Shown one piece after another: positions 21,480-31,907 of a stretch of 64,000 nucleotides of DNA. This DNA comes from Skeletonema tropicum. Taxonomy: Eukaryota > Bacillariophyta > Thalassiosirophyceae > Thalassiosirales > Thalassiosiraceae. The notes beneath the pieces were generated by a model. It ran no database searches, had not been told where the DNA came from, and was given only the letters and a program-made list of their open reading frames with translations. The stretch is from positions 248,001-312,000 of the forward strand of contig CM074138.1 of NCBI GenBank assembly GCA_037178625.1. The letters are read 5' to 3'. A program made the position numbers and the translations under genes. Position 1 is the stretch's first letter, and every line of letters begins with the position of its first letter.

Positions 21480-22595
21480 TTAGACAATGCTCTCTTCCTT
21501 GCCATTTACCATCATAACGTCATCGCCACTGGACAAGGGCTTACGCACAAAGTTGACAATGACGTCACGGTGGCTTGGCTCATTCTTGTCTTGAGAGAAG
21601 AACTCACGCACTTCGTGCTTCACTTTCCTGTCATTGAACAGGATTGTCTCCCAAGGAGACTCTAATGCCTTGTTGAAAAGGCACTTGTCCCAGGAAAATC
21701 CATTCAAGTTAGAGTTAGAATCGTCATCAATGTCAATCTCACCAAAAGATTGAGACTTGTAAGTGCCAGTTGGCTGATCAAGTGTCCAGATTCTGCTCTC
21801 GCCACCGTGGTCCCTCGCAACGTTGTCACGTCCAATGAGTGTGACACTCGAGATTTCAGTCGCATCTTGATGAATACCCTCAGGAGTTGGCTCTGCCTTG
21901 AGGTCGACGTCAACTGCCTTGTTCACACGAATCAAGACTTGATCATTAATAGTGACCTTTGACTCAGTGTTGAGAGTATTATTCTGGTCATCATGCTCCC
22001 TTGGCTGAAGAAAGTCCAAGAGTCTAGCAATTGCGTCAGGCACTGTGCTTTCAACGTACTCAAATGGAGGGAGGTTCCACTTTCGGATGCCAGATCTTTT
22101 CACTCCTCCTGTCTCAGAAACAATTTCCTCGGTGGAGAGATTAGTGACACTTTCAGCTCTTGCCAAGGCCAAAGAAAGCCTTCTCCTTGTTGGTAGAGCC
22201 GCCTGAGCTTGAGACTGAGACGACGAGAGAGAGTTGCCAGACACAGAACGTCCAAGTCCAATTGAACTGGCATCATCATCTGTATCTGTATCAGTCAAGC
22301 CTGGCACCGAGGAGGATTTCTTCGCATCATCCTCCTCTTCGTCTTCCGCTTCGGCCTCGGCTACGATCTCCTCGTTCAGCAAAACTCGATGCATTGAAAC
22401 CTGTCGAAAGGACATTGACTCCTCTCTGTCTCTCATCACATGTTTGTGGACGCTTCCCTCTTCAAGCCTGTCAAGTTCGGCTGGGGCAGCTCCAAAATCG
22501 ATTAGAAGCGCGTAGAATTGATGACCAGGAATGTGAGTGAATCCCTTTTCTTCGAGATCATCTTTGCACTTATTGAGGAGGAAGTTCATTTTCAA
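21480..22595 (-). CDS. 2OG-Fe(II) dioxygenase-like protein, array copy 4
   Basis: Protein identical to copy 3. All putative metal and cosubstrate residues are intact and the upstream CCAAT box (22703-22707) is kept at the same 108-bp distance. It is the last intact unit at the right side of the array. Confidence 0.75.
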   Translation of the reverse strand: MKMNFLLNKCKDDLEEKGFTHIPGHQFYALLIDFGAAPAELDRLEEGSVHKHVMRDREESMSFRQVSMHRVLLNEEIVAEAEAEDEEEDDAKKSSSVPGLTDTDTDDDASSIGLGRSVSGNSLSSSQSQAQAALPTRRRLSLALARAESVTNLSTEEIVSETGGVKRSGIRKWNLPPFEYVESTVPDAIARLLDFLQPREHDDQNNTLNTESKVTINDQVLIRVNKAVDVDLKAEPTPEGIHQDATEISSVTLIGRDNVARDHGGESRIWTLDQPTGTYKSQSFGEIDIDDDSNSNLNGFSWDKCLFNKALESPWETILFNDRKVKHEVREFFSQDKNEPSHRDVIVNFVRKPLSSGDDVMMVNGKEESIV

Positions 22596-23412
22596 CTTAA
22601 ACTTGAAGTGGTGTGCTGGTTGTAGCTGTGTGTCAGAGTTGGCGTTTTTGTAATAGTAATATTATGAGAATGAGAATAGCTCATTGAGTGGGTAGCTGGT
22701 CCATTGGCTCAGCAGCGCTAAGTACAACATGCATGCGTATGGTCACAATACTTAGAATTGATGTCATCGGCCCAAAAATTACGTGTGTGCTTCAAGTCAA
22801 AGCGGTACTCCAGGAATCGGAGTCAATTTGCATTTTAGCACATTTCAAGAGTCTCTCTATGGTACTCTGTTTACATTACTTCGAGTTAATCAAACGACAG
22901 AGTATTCAGGTTATTCCATTCTAGCGAAATAGCTAGGTAGTGAAACCTTTCGGCTAACATTATTCGTCCATCCTTTCTCCCTGGAGCAGCAAAAGCGTCT
23001 CACAAGTCACATGTCAAACGAACCGACCACATCCAAACTCGACCATATCCGACCACATCCAACCCACATCACAGTACAATCACAGAGAAAATGAATCAAG
23101 ATCAAGGGCAGGCACTTCCAAACTATTGGAACTGGAGCTGGAGCTGGAGCTGGAACTGGAATCATACTAATACTTAGGGGCTCTAGCTCTCCATATCCGT
23201 GGTATTTGTCGAATTATGAAATAAACATAATATGATGCTAAAGTGTTACTCTGTTACAATTGACTTCTATCCTACCAATGATGCTCTACCTTTACCCTTC
23301 CTCTTCTCTCAACACTAAGACTAGTATTTTACAGCACAACACTAGATCTAGACTCTGGGACGTGTAAACGTTATACCGTCGTAGGCAAAGTCGTAGACAC
23401 GTAGAGTCAAAG

Positions 23413-24510
23413 TTAGACAATGCTCTCTTCCTTGCCATTTACCATCATAACGTCATCGCCACTGGACAAGGGCTTACGCACAAAGTTGACAATGACGTCA
23501 CGGTGGCTTGGCTCATTCTTGTCTTGAGAGAAGAACTCACGCACTTCGTGCTTCACTTTCCTGTCATTGAACAGGATTGTCTCCCAAGGAGACTCTAATG
23601 CCTTGTTGAAAAGGCACTTGTCCCAGGAAAATCCATTCAAGTTAGAGTTAGAATCGTCATCAATGTCAATCTCACCAAAAGATTGAGACTTGTAAGTGCC
23701 AGTTGGCTGATCAAGTGTCCAGATTCTGCTCTCGCCACCGTGGTCCCTCGCAACGTTGTCACGTCCAATGAGTGTGACACTCGAGATTTCAGTCGCATCT
23801 TGATGAATACCCTCAGGAGTTGGCTCTGCCTTGAGGTCGACGTCAACTGCCTTGTTCACACGAATCAAGACTTGATCATTAATAGTGACCTTTGACTCAG
23901 TGTTGAGAGTATTATTCTGGTCATCATGCTCCCTTGGCTGAAGAAAGTCCAAGAGTCTAGCAATTGCGTCAGGCACTGTGCTTTCAACGTACTCAAATGG
24001 AGGGAGGTTCCACTTTCGGATGCCAGATCTTTTCACTCCTCCTGTCTCAGAAACAATTTCCTCGGTGGAGAGATTAGTGACACTTTCAGCTCTTGCCAAG
24101 GCCAAAGAAAGCCTTCTCCTTGTTGGTAGAGCCGCCTAAGACTGAAACGATGAGAGAGAGTGGCCAGAAAGTCCAAGTCCAATTGAACTGGCATCATCAT
24201 CTGTATCAGTCAAGCCTGGCACCAATGAGGATTTCTTCGCATCATCCTTCTCTTCGTCTTCCGCTTCGGCCTCGGCTACGATCTCCTCGTTCAGCAAAAC
24301 TCGATGCATTGAAACCTGTCGAAAGGACATTGACTCCTCTCTGTCTCTCATCACATGTTTGTGGACGCTTCCCTCTTCAAGCCTGTCAAGATCGGCTGGG
24401 GAAGCTCCAAAATCGATGAGAAGCGCGTAGAATTGATGACCAGGAATGTGAGTGAATCCCTTTTCTTCGAGATCATCTTTGCACTTATTGAGAAGGAAGG
24501 TCATTTTCAA
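23413..24510 (-). pseudogene. 2OG-Fe(II) dioxygenase-like array copy 5, nonsense codon
   Basis: The frame is continuous over 366 codons except for one in-frame TAG at 24136-24138. It falls after LSSFQS in the acidic insert, where the sister genes read CAG next to a 6-bp segment missing here. Upstream sequence similarity to the other units stops within about 20 bp of the ATG, so the shared promoter with its CCAAT box is absent. The catalytic half (23413-24105) is otherwise intact. Either a dead edge copy or, less likely, a truncated 124-residue product. Confidence 0.8.
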
Positions 24511-24530
24511 CTTAAACTTAGTATATCTTC

Positions 24531-25194
24531 ATGTTGTGTTGGCTCGAGCTGCTGATAACTGACAACCTTCCCGTTTCCCGTGATTGAGTCTTGCGAATGT
24601 CGCAGCGTGATAATGATATCTTTCTGACGCCCGCTGCCTTGGGGTCTTTTGCTTGTTGCATCAGAGCATAAGTACTACTCTAGCTTACTTGCAACATACG
24701 ATACTGCATAAGCAGGAGCTTCCAGTGGTGGCGGCTTTGTCTGGGCATCAACAGGATCGATTAAGTGCTCTTTCGCTCCCTGAAGGAACTTACACCAAAA
24801 GAATCGATATGAACATGGAAGTGGAGGAAAACAGTCCTCCTGCGCTTGAGCAATCTACCATAGAGAGCAAGCGCAAGAAGTTAGTACGGAAAGGTGTTAT
24901 TCGAGCAACAAAAGATTGAACATATGAATGTGCTTCTTTGGTCACCAGTCGCATGAACATCCACTGCGTTTCATCTCTATCGTTTTCTTGACTTTGACAA
25001 CTTCTTGACTTGACACTTGACAATCCACAGCCTCCCGGATGGAAGCAGTGTGCATATTGCTTTCTAACTAAACAATATATAAATTATAATTATTATTACT
25101 ATCCAGCGGCAACGATTCCCACTGTTGGCCACAACGATGGCATTAGCATTACATAGCGACATATTTCAAAACTCGGGAGATGAACTGAAACGGC
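24531..25194. other. Spacer between the dioxygenase array and the retrotransposon
   Basis: A plus-strand frame at 24653-24919 (88 codons, Lys/Glu/Gln-rich) is the only candidate gene. It shows no domain and I would not rely on it. AT-rich sequence at 25060-25110. The right part (up to 25211) is the target into which the non-LTR element inserted. Confidence 0.4.
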
Positions 25195-25211
25195 CAGAGA
25201 GCGATAGGGAC
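25195..25211. repeat. Left 17-bp target-site duplication of the non-LTR element
   Basis: CAGAGAGCGATAGGGAC, repeated exactly at 31842-31858. A perfect 17-bp duplication fits target-primed reverse transcription. Confidence 0.9.
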
Positions 25212-25342
25212 ACTTTTTCGAAAAGAGAAAAACCGTCACATCGCCAACAAAAATCCACACAAAATGAGTGGTTGGTACTAATTCCTACGTGGGCCTCTCG
25301 TACCCAGAGTTTGCCTAGAGGCCATAAGAACTAGAGGAATAG

Positions 25343-28300
25343 ATGATGGTAGAACCTAATAACGATAAAAGTCACCCCGAGATGAAGCCTCATCAAAGGG
25401 AAGGTGGGAAACCACAAAACCCGGAAGAAATAGAGTGTCAGCTGGCCCAAAACGAGTATGAAGACAATAACAATAACTCCCATCATAGCAATAACCACAA
25501 TCGACGACGAGAAGGTGGCGGAGCACGTGGTGGAGAAGATCATCCGACCGGGCGAATGGAAGAGGACACAAAGAGAGTCCATCAAAGAAAAGTTAATGTT
25601 TGCAATAAATCAAAGCCCCGGAAGGAACAGGATATCATCGGCAGTGTGTCGAATTTGGAATCAAAGGGAGATAAAATGCAACTTAGACAAAATGAAGATG
25701 GAGTAGTAAGATTCGGGTTTCAAAATATTAACTCCATCAAAGTCCTGAGGACCAATACTCTACCAAACGAGATAGAGGTAGTCCATGACCTTGGGATTGA
25801 TATATGCGGATACGTCGAGACGAACCGCCCATGGACATCGAATAATAAAGGAATTTTTGATATGAATATGAGACAAATGTTTCAGAATATGGCTAACACT
25901 CAGTATGCGTCATTGCCACCAATAGACCATCGAATCAAATATCAGCCAGGAGGAGTCCTACAAACTATTACAGGCCACGTGACGGGACGAGTTCGGCATC
26001 AAGGGTCTGACAAGTATGGAAGATTTGCGTGGCATATTCTCCAAGGAAGCCGGGATGAAGGGATAGTTGTCATAACGGCGTATAGAGTATGTCAATCCTC
26101 AAATGCAGGGCCAAATACAGCATACACCCATCAACAGTCTGCAATGATGAAAGATGGAGTAGTTAACCCTCGGCCGAGGAAGCAAATCCTCAATGACCTC
26201 ACCAAGCTGATTGCGGAGAAAAGATCGAAGGGATATAGACCAATAGTAATGATGGATGCAAATGGTAGTACATTCTCGGATAAGGAGTTTCGAGAGTTTC
26301 AACAAAATGCAGTTCTGGAGGACCCATTCTATAGGAAGTTCGAGGAAATGCCACGGACTTACAATAGAGGAACAAAAAGACTTGATTACATCCTCATGGA
26401 TGCAGGCCTTCAGCATGCTATACGACATATTGGGTACCTAGGGTCTCATGAGGCTGTGCACTCCGATCATTCAATGGCGTGGGTTGACTTTGATGAGAAA
26501 TTGTTGTTCAGAGGCCTTATAAATCGCCCCCCAAATGCAATCAATAGGCAATTCACCCTACATCAAGAAGATAAGGTGGAGAAGTTCATGGACGAGCTAA
26601 GAAAAGGGATGGAGGACAAGAACATTCAACTTAAAGTTCCCATCTTAGTTGCGAAATTCCATGAGGAAGGATGTACGACGGAGGCGAAGCGTGCATATAA
26701 CGCATTGGATAAGGAATATACTGATATCATCAGGGCAACTCTGAAAAAGACATCACGTCGCAGATATGGGTACTTTCGCAGTCCGGAACTGACGTTGGCA
26801 GGGCAGAAAGTACTGCTGTATAAGGCAATGTTGGACTGCCAGCGTAGGCGAGCACCCCCAAGTGTAGGACTGACCAAACTTGCAGCAAGACTTGGATATG
26901 ATTTGACGAGTAATTACGAGCAGATGAAAGTTAAAGATTTGAAAGTAAAGGTCAGGGAAGCACGTAAAGAGCTATGGGAAATCCAGAAGGATTGTGCAGA
27001 AAAGAGGATTGGATGGCTCGAAGTTCAAGCTCAATCATCGGCAAGAAAAGATGGCGGAGATTGGGAAGCTAAAATGAACGCAATGATACGAACGACAAGA
27101 GCAGCATCAACGAATCGGAAGCTTAGTCTCCTCACAAAAGGGCAACGTGTTGGACTTGATCGCATAGACGTCCCGAGCCATGAGTGGATGTACTCTGAAG
27201 ATATGGAAGAATTGTACCATTATGATAAAGGAGTATTTGAAACGCATGCAGTCATGCAACAAACGTCTCAAGGAAAACCAATCATGGAAAAAGAATTCTA
27301 TGCCCACCATTCATTGAAGGTACCGGATAAGAATGCATATCCCGTCAAAGTAATTGTCCGAGAAAATGGGACACTGAAGATAGATGAGATAATTGACAAA
27401 TCACCGTTCCTATGGGAGGCAATTACATCCCAAACGGCTATCGAAGGTAGAATACTACAACGGAACAAACGGCATTTGCAACAGGTAGCAATGGAAGGGG
27501 GGCCATCGACTCAACCCCCAGTACAGCAATTGATAAGTGCGGAGGGAACTGAGGAGGTGAAGCAAATACTCGAAGGAAATTATCGAGTGTTAGACCCAAC
27601 CACGAACGAAGAAATGGAGATTAGTGATACTCTAGCAGCGTGGATGAGTCAACTCAAACAAACAGAAAAAGAAGTAGCGATGGAGGAAACCGTGGGCTCA
27701 ATAACTTCTGCTCAACTGCAAGAGGCATTCCGAACAGCCAAAGAAAAGACTGCTTCTAATGGAGACCTACATTATACGGTGTGGAAAGCTATGGTAGCTG
27801 ACAATGAGTTTGCAGATTGGTTGTCGATAATGATCAGCCTGCCGTTTATATATGGTTTCGCCCCAGAACGATGGAAGAGTATGACGGATGTAATGCTGGA
27901 AAAGAAAAAAGGTAACCGGCAGATAAACCAACTCCGAATCATAGGGTTATTAGAGGCTGATTTCAACACGGCACTGAAATTTTTTGCAAGAGAGTTTTCA
28001 AAAAAGATGGAGTCTACCGGGGAGCTGTCAGACGAACAGTGGTGATCTCGGAAAGATAGAAACTCAATTGATGCAGCTATGATCAAATTGTTGACATTCG
28101 AAGCGGCACGAGCAAAGAAATCAACAATAGGCATGCTGTATTATGACTGCATAGCGTGCTATGATCGAATGCAGCCGTCATTGTCGAACATAGAAATGGC
28201 GAAAAGGAACTTCAGTGACGGGATCTTGCGAGCAAGAGCGGAAGCATTACGCGGAATGAAACGCAATGTGAGAACTGGGCTTGGGGTATCGAATGATATA

Positions 28301-28402
28301 TACTCAGAAGAACCAGGGGATCATCAGATTTCAGGAGAGATCCAAGGAAAAGCAGACAATCCGGCGCGGCGCTGTTCACGGCATGTAGTAGTGGGATCCT
28401 GA
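25343..28402 (+). pseudogene. Non-LTR polyprotein, endonuclease and N-terminal RT part
   Basis: The endonuclease spans roughly residues 120-385. It has an Asn in FQNINSI, a catalytic Glu in GYVETNRP, a MMDANGS Asp/Asn pair, KRLDYILMD and the SDHSMAW His, all hallmarks of the exonuclease-endonuclease-phosphatase fold that nicks target DNA. The reverse transcriptase begins near GNRQINQLRIIGLLEAD. A TGA at 28043-28045 interrupts it, after which the same frame continues with RKDRNSIDAA and RT motif A (MLYYDCIACYDRM). The frame is lost at about 28360. Confidence 0.85.
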
Positions 28403-31400
28403 AAACGCACGCAGAATTGGCACCGGGACTGGAATTACATGGTTGTTTCGGGGAACGGATGATGAAGCGTCATAACGTAAGCTACGTTGATGATAATGAT
28501 GGAAATGTCTCTGCAGATTACGACAGTGAACGACCACTGGATGAACTGATCGAAAGGATGAAATTGAGCTCTACGATGTGGAATGAGGTCGTACGATATT
28601 CAGGCCAATCACTTGCCTACCACAAATGTGCGTGGCAGGCATTAGCGTGGCAAGTGGTACGAGGGGAACTAAAACCAATCATGGCAATAGATGAAACAAT
28701 CCTCTTGGAGGATCATAAAGGGGCCAAGTCAGTGATACAGTTTAAGTCACCAAATCAACCGAATAAAGGGTTGGGATACCACTTGTGTCCCGATGGGAAC
28801 CAGAAGCAAGAGTACGAGGTCATAATGGAGAAATTGAGGAGAATTTCCAAGTCTACGTCTTTGGGATTCTTGACAGCAAGTGAGACGAAGCAACTACTCT
28901 ACCAACGATTGATGCCAACATTGGATTACGTCCTTCACTTGACGTCATTCAGTAAGAAACAATGCAAAAAGATGGATACAATCGTACGGAACAACTTCCT
29001 CCCATATATGCACTTTAATAGGAACTCACCAGACGCAGTGCTTCGAGGTCCTATGGAGCAAGGAGGGATGGAAATCCCAGACACGTATTCGAGGCAAACT
29101 GAATTGCAGTCAGAGTATGTCGTCAAGCAGCTCCGAAATGGGAAGACATTGGCGGAGGATTTTCTCTTCACATTGGATGAATTGCAACTGCAGTCAGGCC
29201 TGATAACACCATTGTTTGAGTACAAAGAAAGGCTGACATATATGGACAATGGACTACTAGTGAGCTTGAAAAATCGATTAGCTGAGATAGATGCTACGAT
29301 ATGGATGGAAGATGCCACAATCCCAGCACTGCAGAGGGAAGGCGATCAATCAATTATGGAAGCATTTATTCGACGGAAAATAAAGCCATCGATATTGAGA
29401 AAGCTCAATGCAGTCCGTATCTATATGCGAGTGATCACATTAGCAGACCTAGTGGTTGAGAATGGAGAATATATCGGAAATACAACGCTGGGGGGCAATT
29501 TTGTAGCGGGATCTGATTGGAGATGGCCGCAAATTCCATGCCCTCCGAAGAAGTGGTTCTCCTTGTTTCGTAGGTGTATACGAGAAACATTCTGCAATAG
29601 ATTGGATAGTCGCCACCACCACACCAATTCAATGGAACTTGACATACCACTTGGAAAGTGGTTTCCGGTGAAACGGAACACATGGTATGACTGCTACCGA
29701 GGTAAGGGGGTGATCTACAAACGAGGAGAGACAGCCACTGGTGAAAGCTTTATTCAGAAGCTAACAGAACAACCAGTGCAAAGTGGGTTCTACAAATATG
29801 AATGTGACGTCAACGCTATACCGCTAGAGTGTTATCCGATGAAAATGACAGAGGTAGATGAGGGTGTATGGACTCGCCGTCCGTATCAGATGGCACAACA
29901 GCAACAGCAGGAAGCTAAGCCTCCGGGATACGTGACCGAAAATACACACCTACCAGGCACGGAAATGAAGCCAAAGAAGACAGGTAGTGATGGTTCTGTC
30001 CTTCGAGTGCACAATGTGGCAGCGGCAGCATGGATTATCCCAACTAATCAAAACGAGTATGTCAAGGCATGTTTTTTGATGACAAACGTCAGCTCAGTAA
30101 ACTCGTACCGAGCTGAATTGGAAGGGTTGTATCGAGCGCTGTATCACATACAATATCTTGGCATAGAATTGGGGCCAGACGACGATATTACTCAATGGTT
30201 TGATAATGAGTCAGGTGCTTTTACGAGTAATCGGCCAATGAAGACAGGACGGGACACAATACAACCTGAAGGAGATCTTTTGATGGCAATACAGCATCTA
30301 CGGCAGAAGTTACCATTTGGAGTAATTAGTCAGCACGTCCGGGGACACCAAGATACGGCCAAAAAGAAGACGGAACCGGACGACAGTGACTGCGATTCAT
30401 TAGAAACCACGGAAAGCGCATTGGGAAAAGAGAAAGACTTGGATGGATTGGATGACAACGCTATGATCAACATTGCGTGCGACGAATTAGCGGGAGAAAC
30501 AACGGCAGCAGCCATTGAGAATCCCATCCAACTACCACCTGAGCAAGAAATATTACAGATGCCGTATGAGGGATCAAAAGCAGTTTTACGAATAGGGAAT
30601 AAGTGGATCACAGCTGGGATGCGAAGCCACGTCAACAAAGCGCGTCGGGAACCAATCCTCCGGAAATATATCAAGCGAAGACACGGATGGACGGACGAGC
30701 AATATGACAATGTGTATTGGATGACGATAGGGGAAGTGAGACGGAAAAGTACCCTTAGCCAGCAGCGATTTACCTGCAAACTAATGCATGGCCTCCTCCC
30801 AGTGAATCACGTGAAGCAACATGAAACACAAGTATCGCAGTGTCCGAACTGTCGGCAGTGTGATGACGAAACAATAGCACATGTGTTTCAATGTTCCCAC
30901 CCGGATATGGCTGCGAAACGTGCTGCAATTATAGCAGCACTCCGGAAGAAAGGACTCCGGAAAATATCACGAAAAATACTACTCAGAGTGGCAAACTTGG
31001 TAGAACAATATGCAAACGGGGGCGAGATTCGAACCACATCAGAAAACCCGAGGATCCAGGAAGCACTGGAAGCACAACGTGACCTCGGGTGGGATGACTT
31101 CTTCAGAGGATATCTGGTAAAAGAATGGTATCAAGCATTGGAGAGTACTCATCATGGGGACGCCCACCAGCAGTTTTATCAACTCCAAAAATTGATCTGG
31201 TATGAAGTTGCACTACCGCAGTGGCATGAGCGAAACAGACTAGCTCATGGAACTCAGTCATTTGACAAGCAAATAGAGAGTGCACATTTAGCAGAGCAAT
31301 TGGTATGGTACAGTCAACATCGAGAGGAGATGCCGCCAGGCTTTCACCATCGGTGGGCAAATCATAGTATTGACGAAATAAGCAATATGGACTTGGCTAC

Positions 31401-31650
31401 TAGGCGAATGTGGGTGCATCACCTCAAGATAGGCAGGCAAGCGGTCGAGATGCGAGCAGAACAGCGGAAGGAAAGTCAACGAACTTTATCGTTCTACTTC
31501 AATGCATTCGGCCCACCATTACCGCCACCTCAGCGGCAACGTGTGGCTGATGAAGCCGAGGAACACGCAAATAGAGTAGTATTGTATCGTGAGGAGGGAC
31601 AGCCGACAATAGACGCAGTCCTCAATGAACTCGAGAGATCGACGACGTAA
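28361..31650 (+). pseudogene. Non-LTR polyprotein, RT catalytic part, RNase H and zinc motif
   Basis: This is the continuation of the RT in a frame shifted by one relative to the upstream part. From about 28362 it reads ALFTACSSGILKTH and then the YVDD-type active site VSYVDDNDG. RNase H follows with GSDGSV (Asp), YRAELEG (Glu), WFDNESG (Asp) and CDELAG (Asp), the four acidic residues of a type I enzyme. A C-P-N-C ... H-V-F-Q-C-S-H motif near 30841-30900 is a probable zinc knuckle used in RNA or DNA binding. The terminal 250 residues are basic and helical in character. The single frame break makes the gene nonfunctional unless it is a sequencing error. Confidence 0.85.
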
Positions 31651-31841
31651 ACAACCGTATGGTTGAACTAATCCTGGCCAGGAGACTACTTAGGTCTTCT
31701 GGCTTGGAGTGCGATCTGAGAAACAGCTGTGGAGGCAGTATATGAAGTATCAATACTGATGACATAGCACACATGTTGGTTAGTCATAATTTCGCCCCTA
31801 GAGGGCTAATCAGACGTACTTTAAAATTTCTGTTATATCAT

Positions 31842-31858
31842 CAGAGAGCGATAGGGAC
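31842..31858. repeat. Right 17-bp target-site duplication of the non-LTR element
   Basis: Exact repeat of 25195-25211. It lies 50 bp past the stop codon of the ammonium transporter gene, so the element probably separated that gene from its normal downstream sequence. Confidence 0.9.
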
Positions 31859-31907
31859 GAGAGACATGATACGACTACACTAACAACGGGGCACAGTGAC
31901 AGTGCGA

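Larger units (their letters stand above)
16700..24530 (-). repeat. 1.93-kb tandem gene array (four units)
   Basis: Unit boundaries measured at the stop codons are 17613, 19546, 21480 and 23413 (1933, 1934 and 1933 bp). Spacers contain a 3' region ending in AGTCAAAGTTAG, a GGAGCT hexamer run (about five copies at 17320, three in the others), and a common 5' region. The spacer beside copy 1 is more diverged and lacks part of this sequence. Confidence 0.95.
25212..31841 (+). mobile_element. Non-LTR retrotransposon (endonuclease, RT, RNase H), 6.63 kb
   Basis: The element lies between two identical 17-bp target-site duplications. It encodes, in order, an apurinic-type endonuclease, reverse transcriptase, RNase H and a Cys/His zinc-binding motif, the order seen in I-group LINE elements. 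A leader of about 130 bp and a 3' region of about 190 bp surround the coding part. The 3' end (TTCTGTTATATCAT) has no poly(A) or simple-repeat tail. No separate ORF1 (gag-like) is seen; a His/Asn/Arg-rich stretch precedes the endonuclease. An in-frame TGA and one frameshift in the RT domain make this copy defective. Confidence 0.9.

Noticed and set aside
25458..25706. Separate ORF1 of the non-LTR element
   Set aside because: It overlaps the main polyprotein in another frame and shows no gag-like zinc knuckle or coiled coil.
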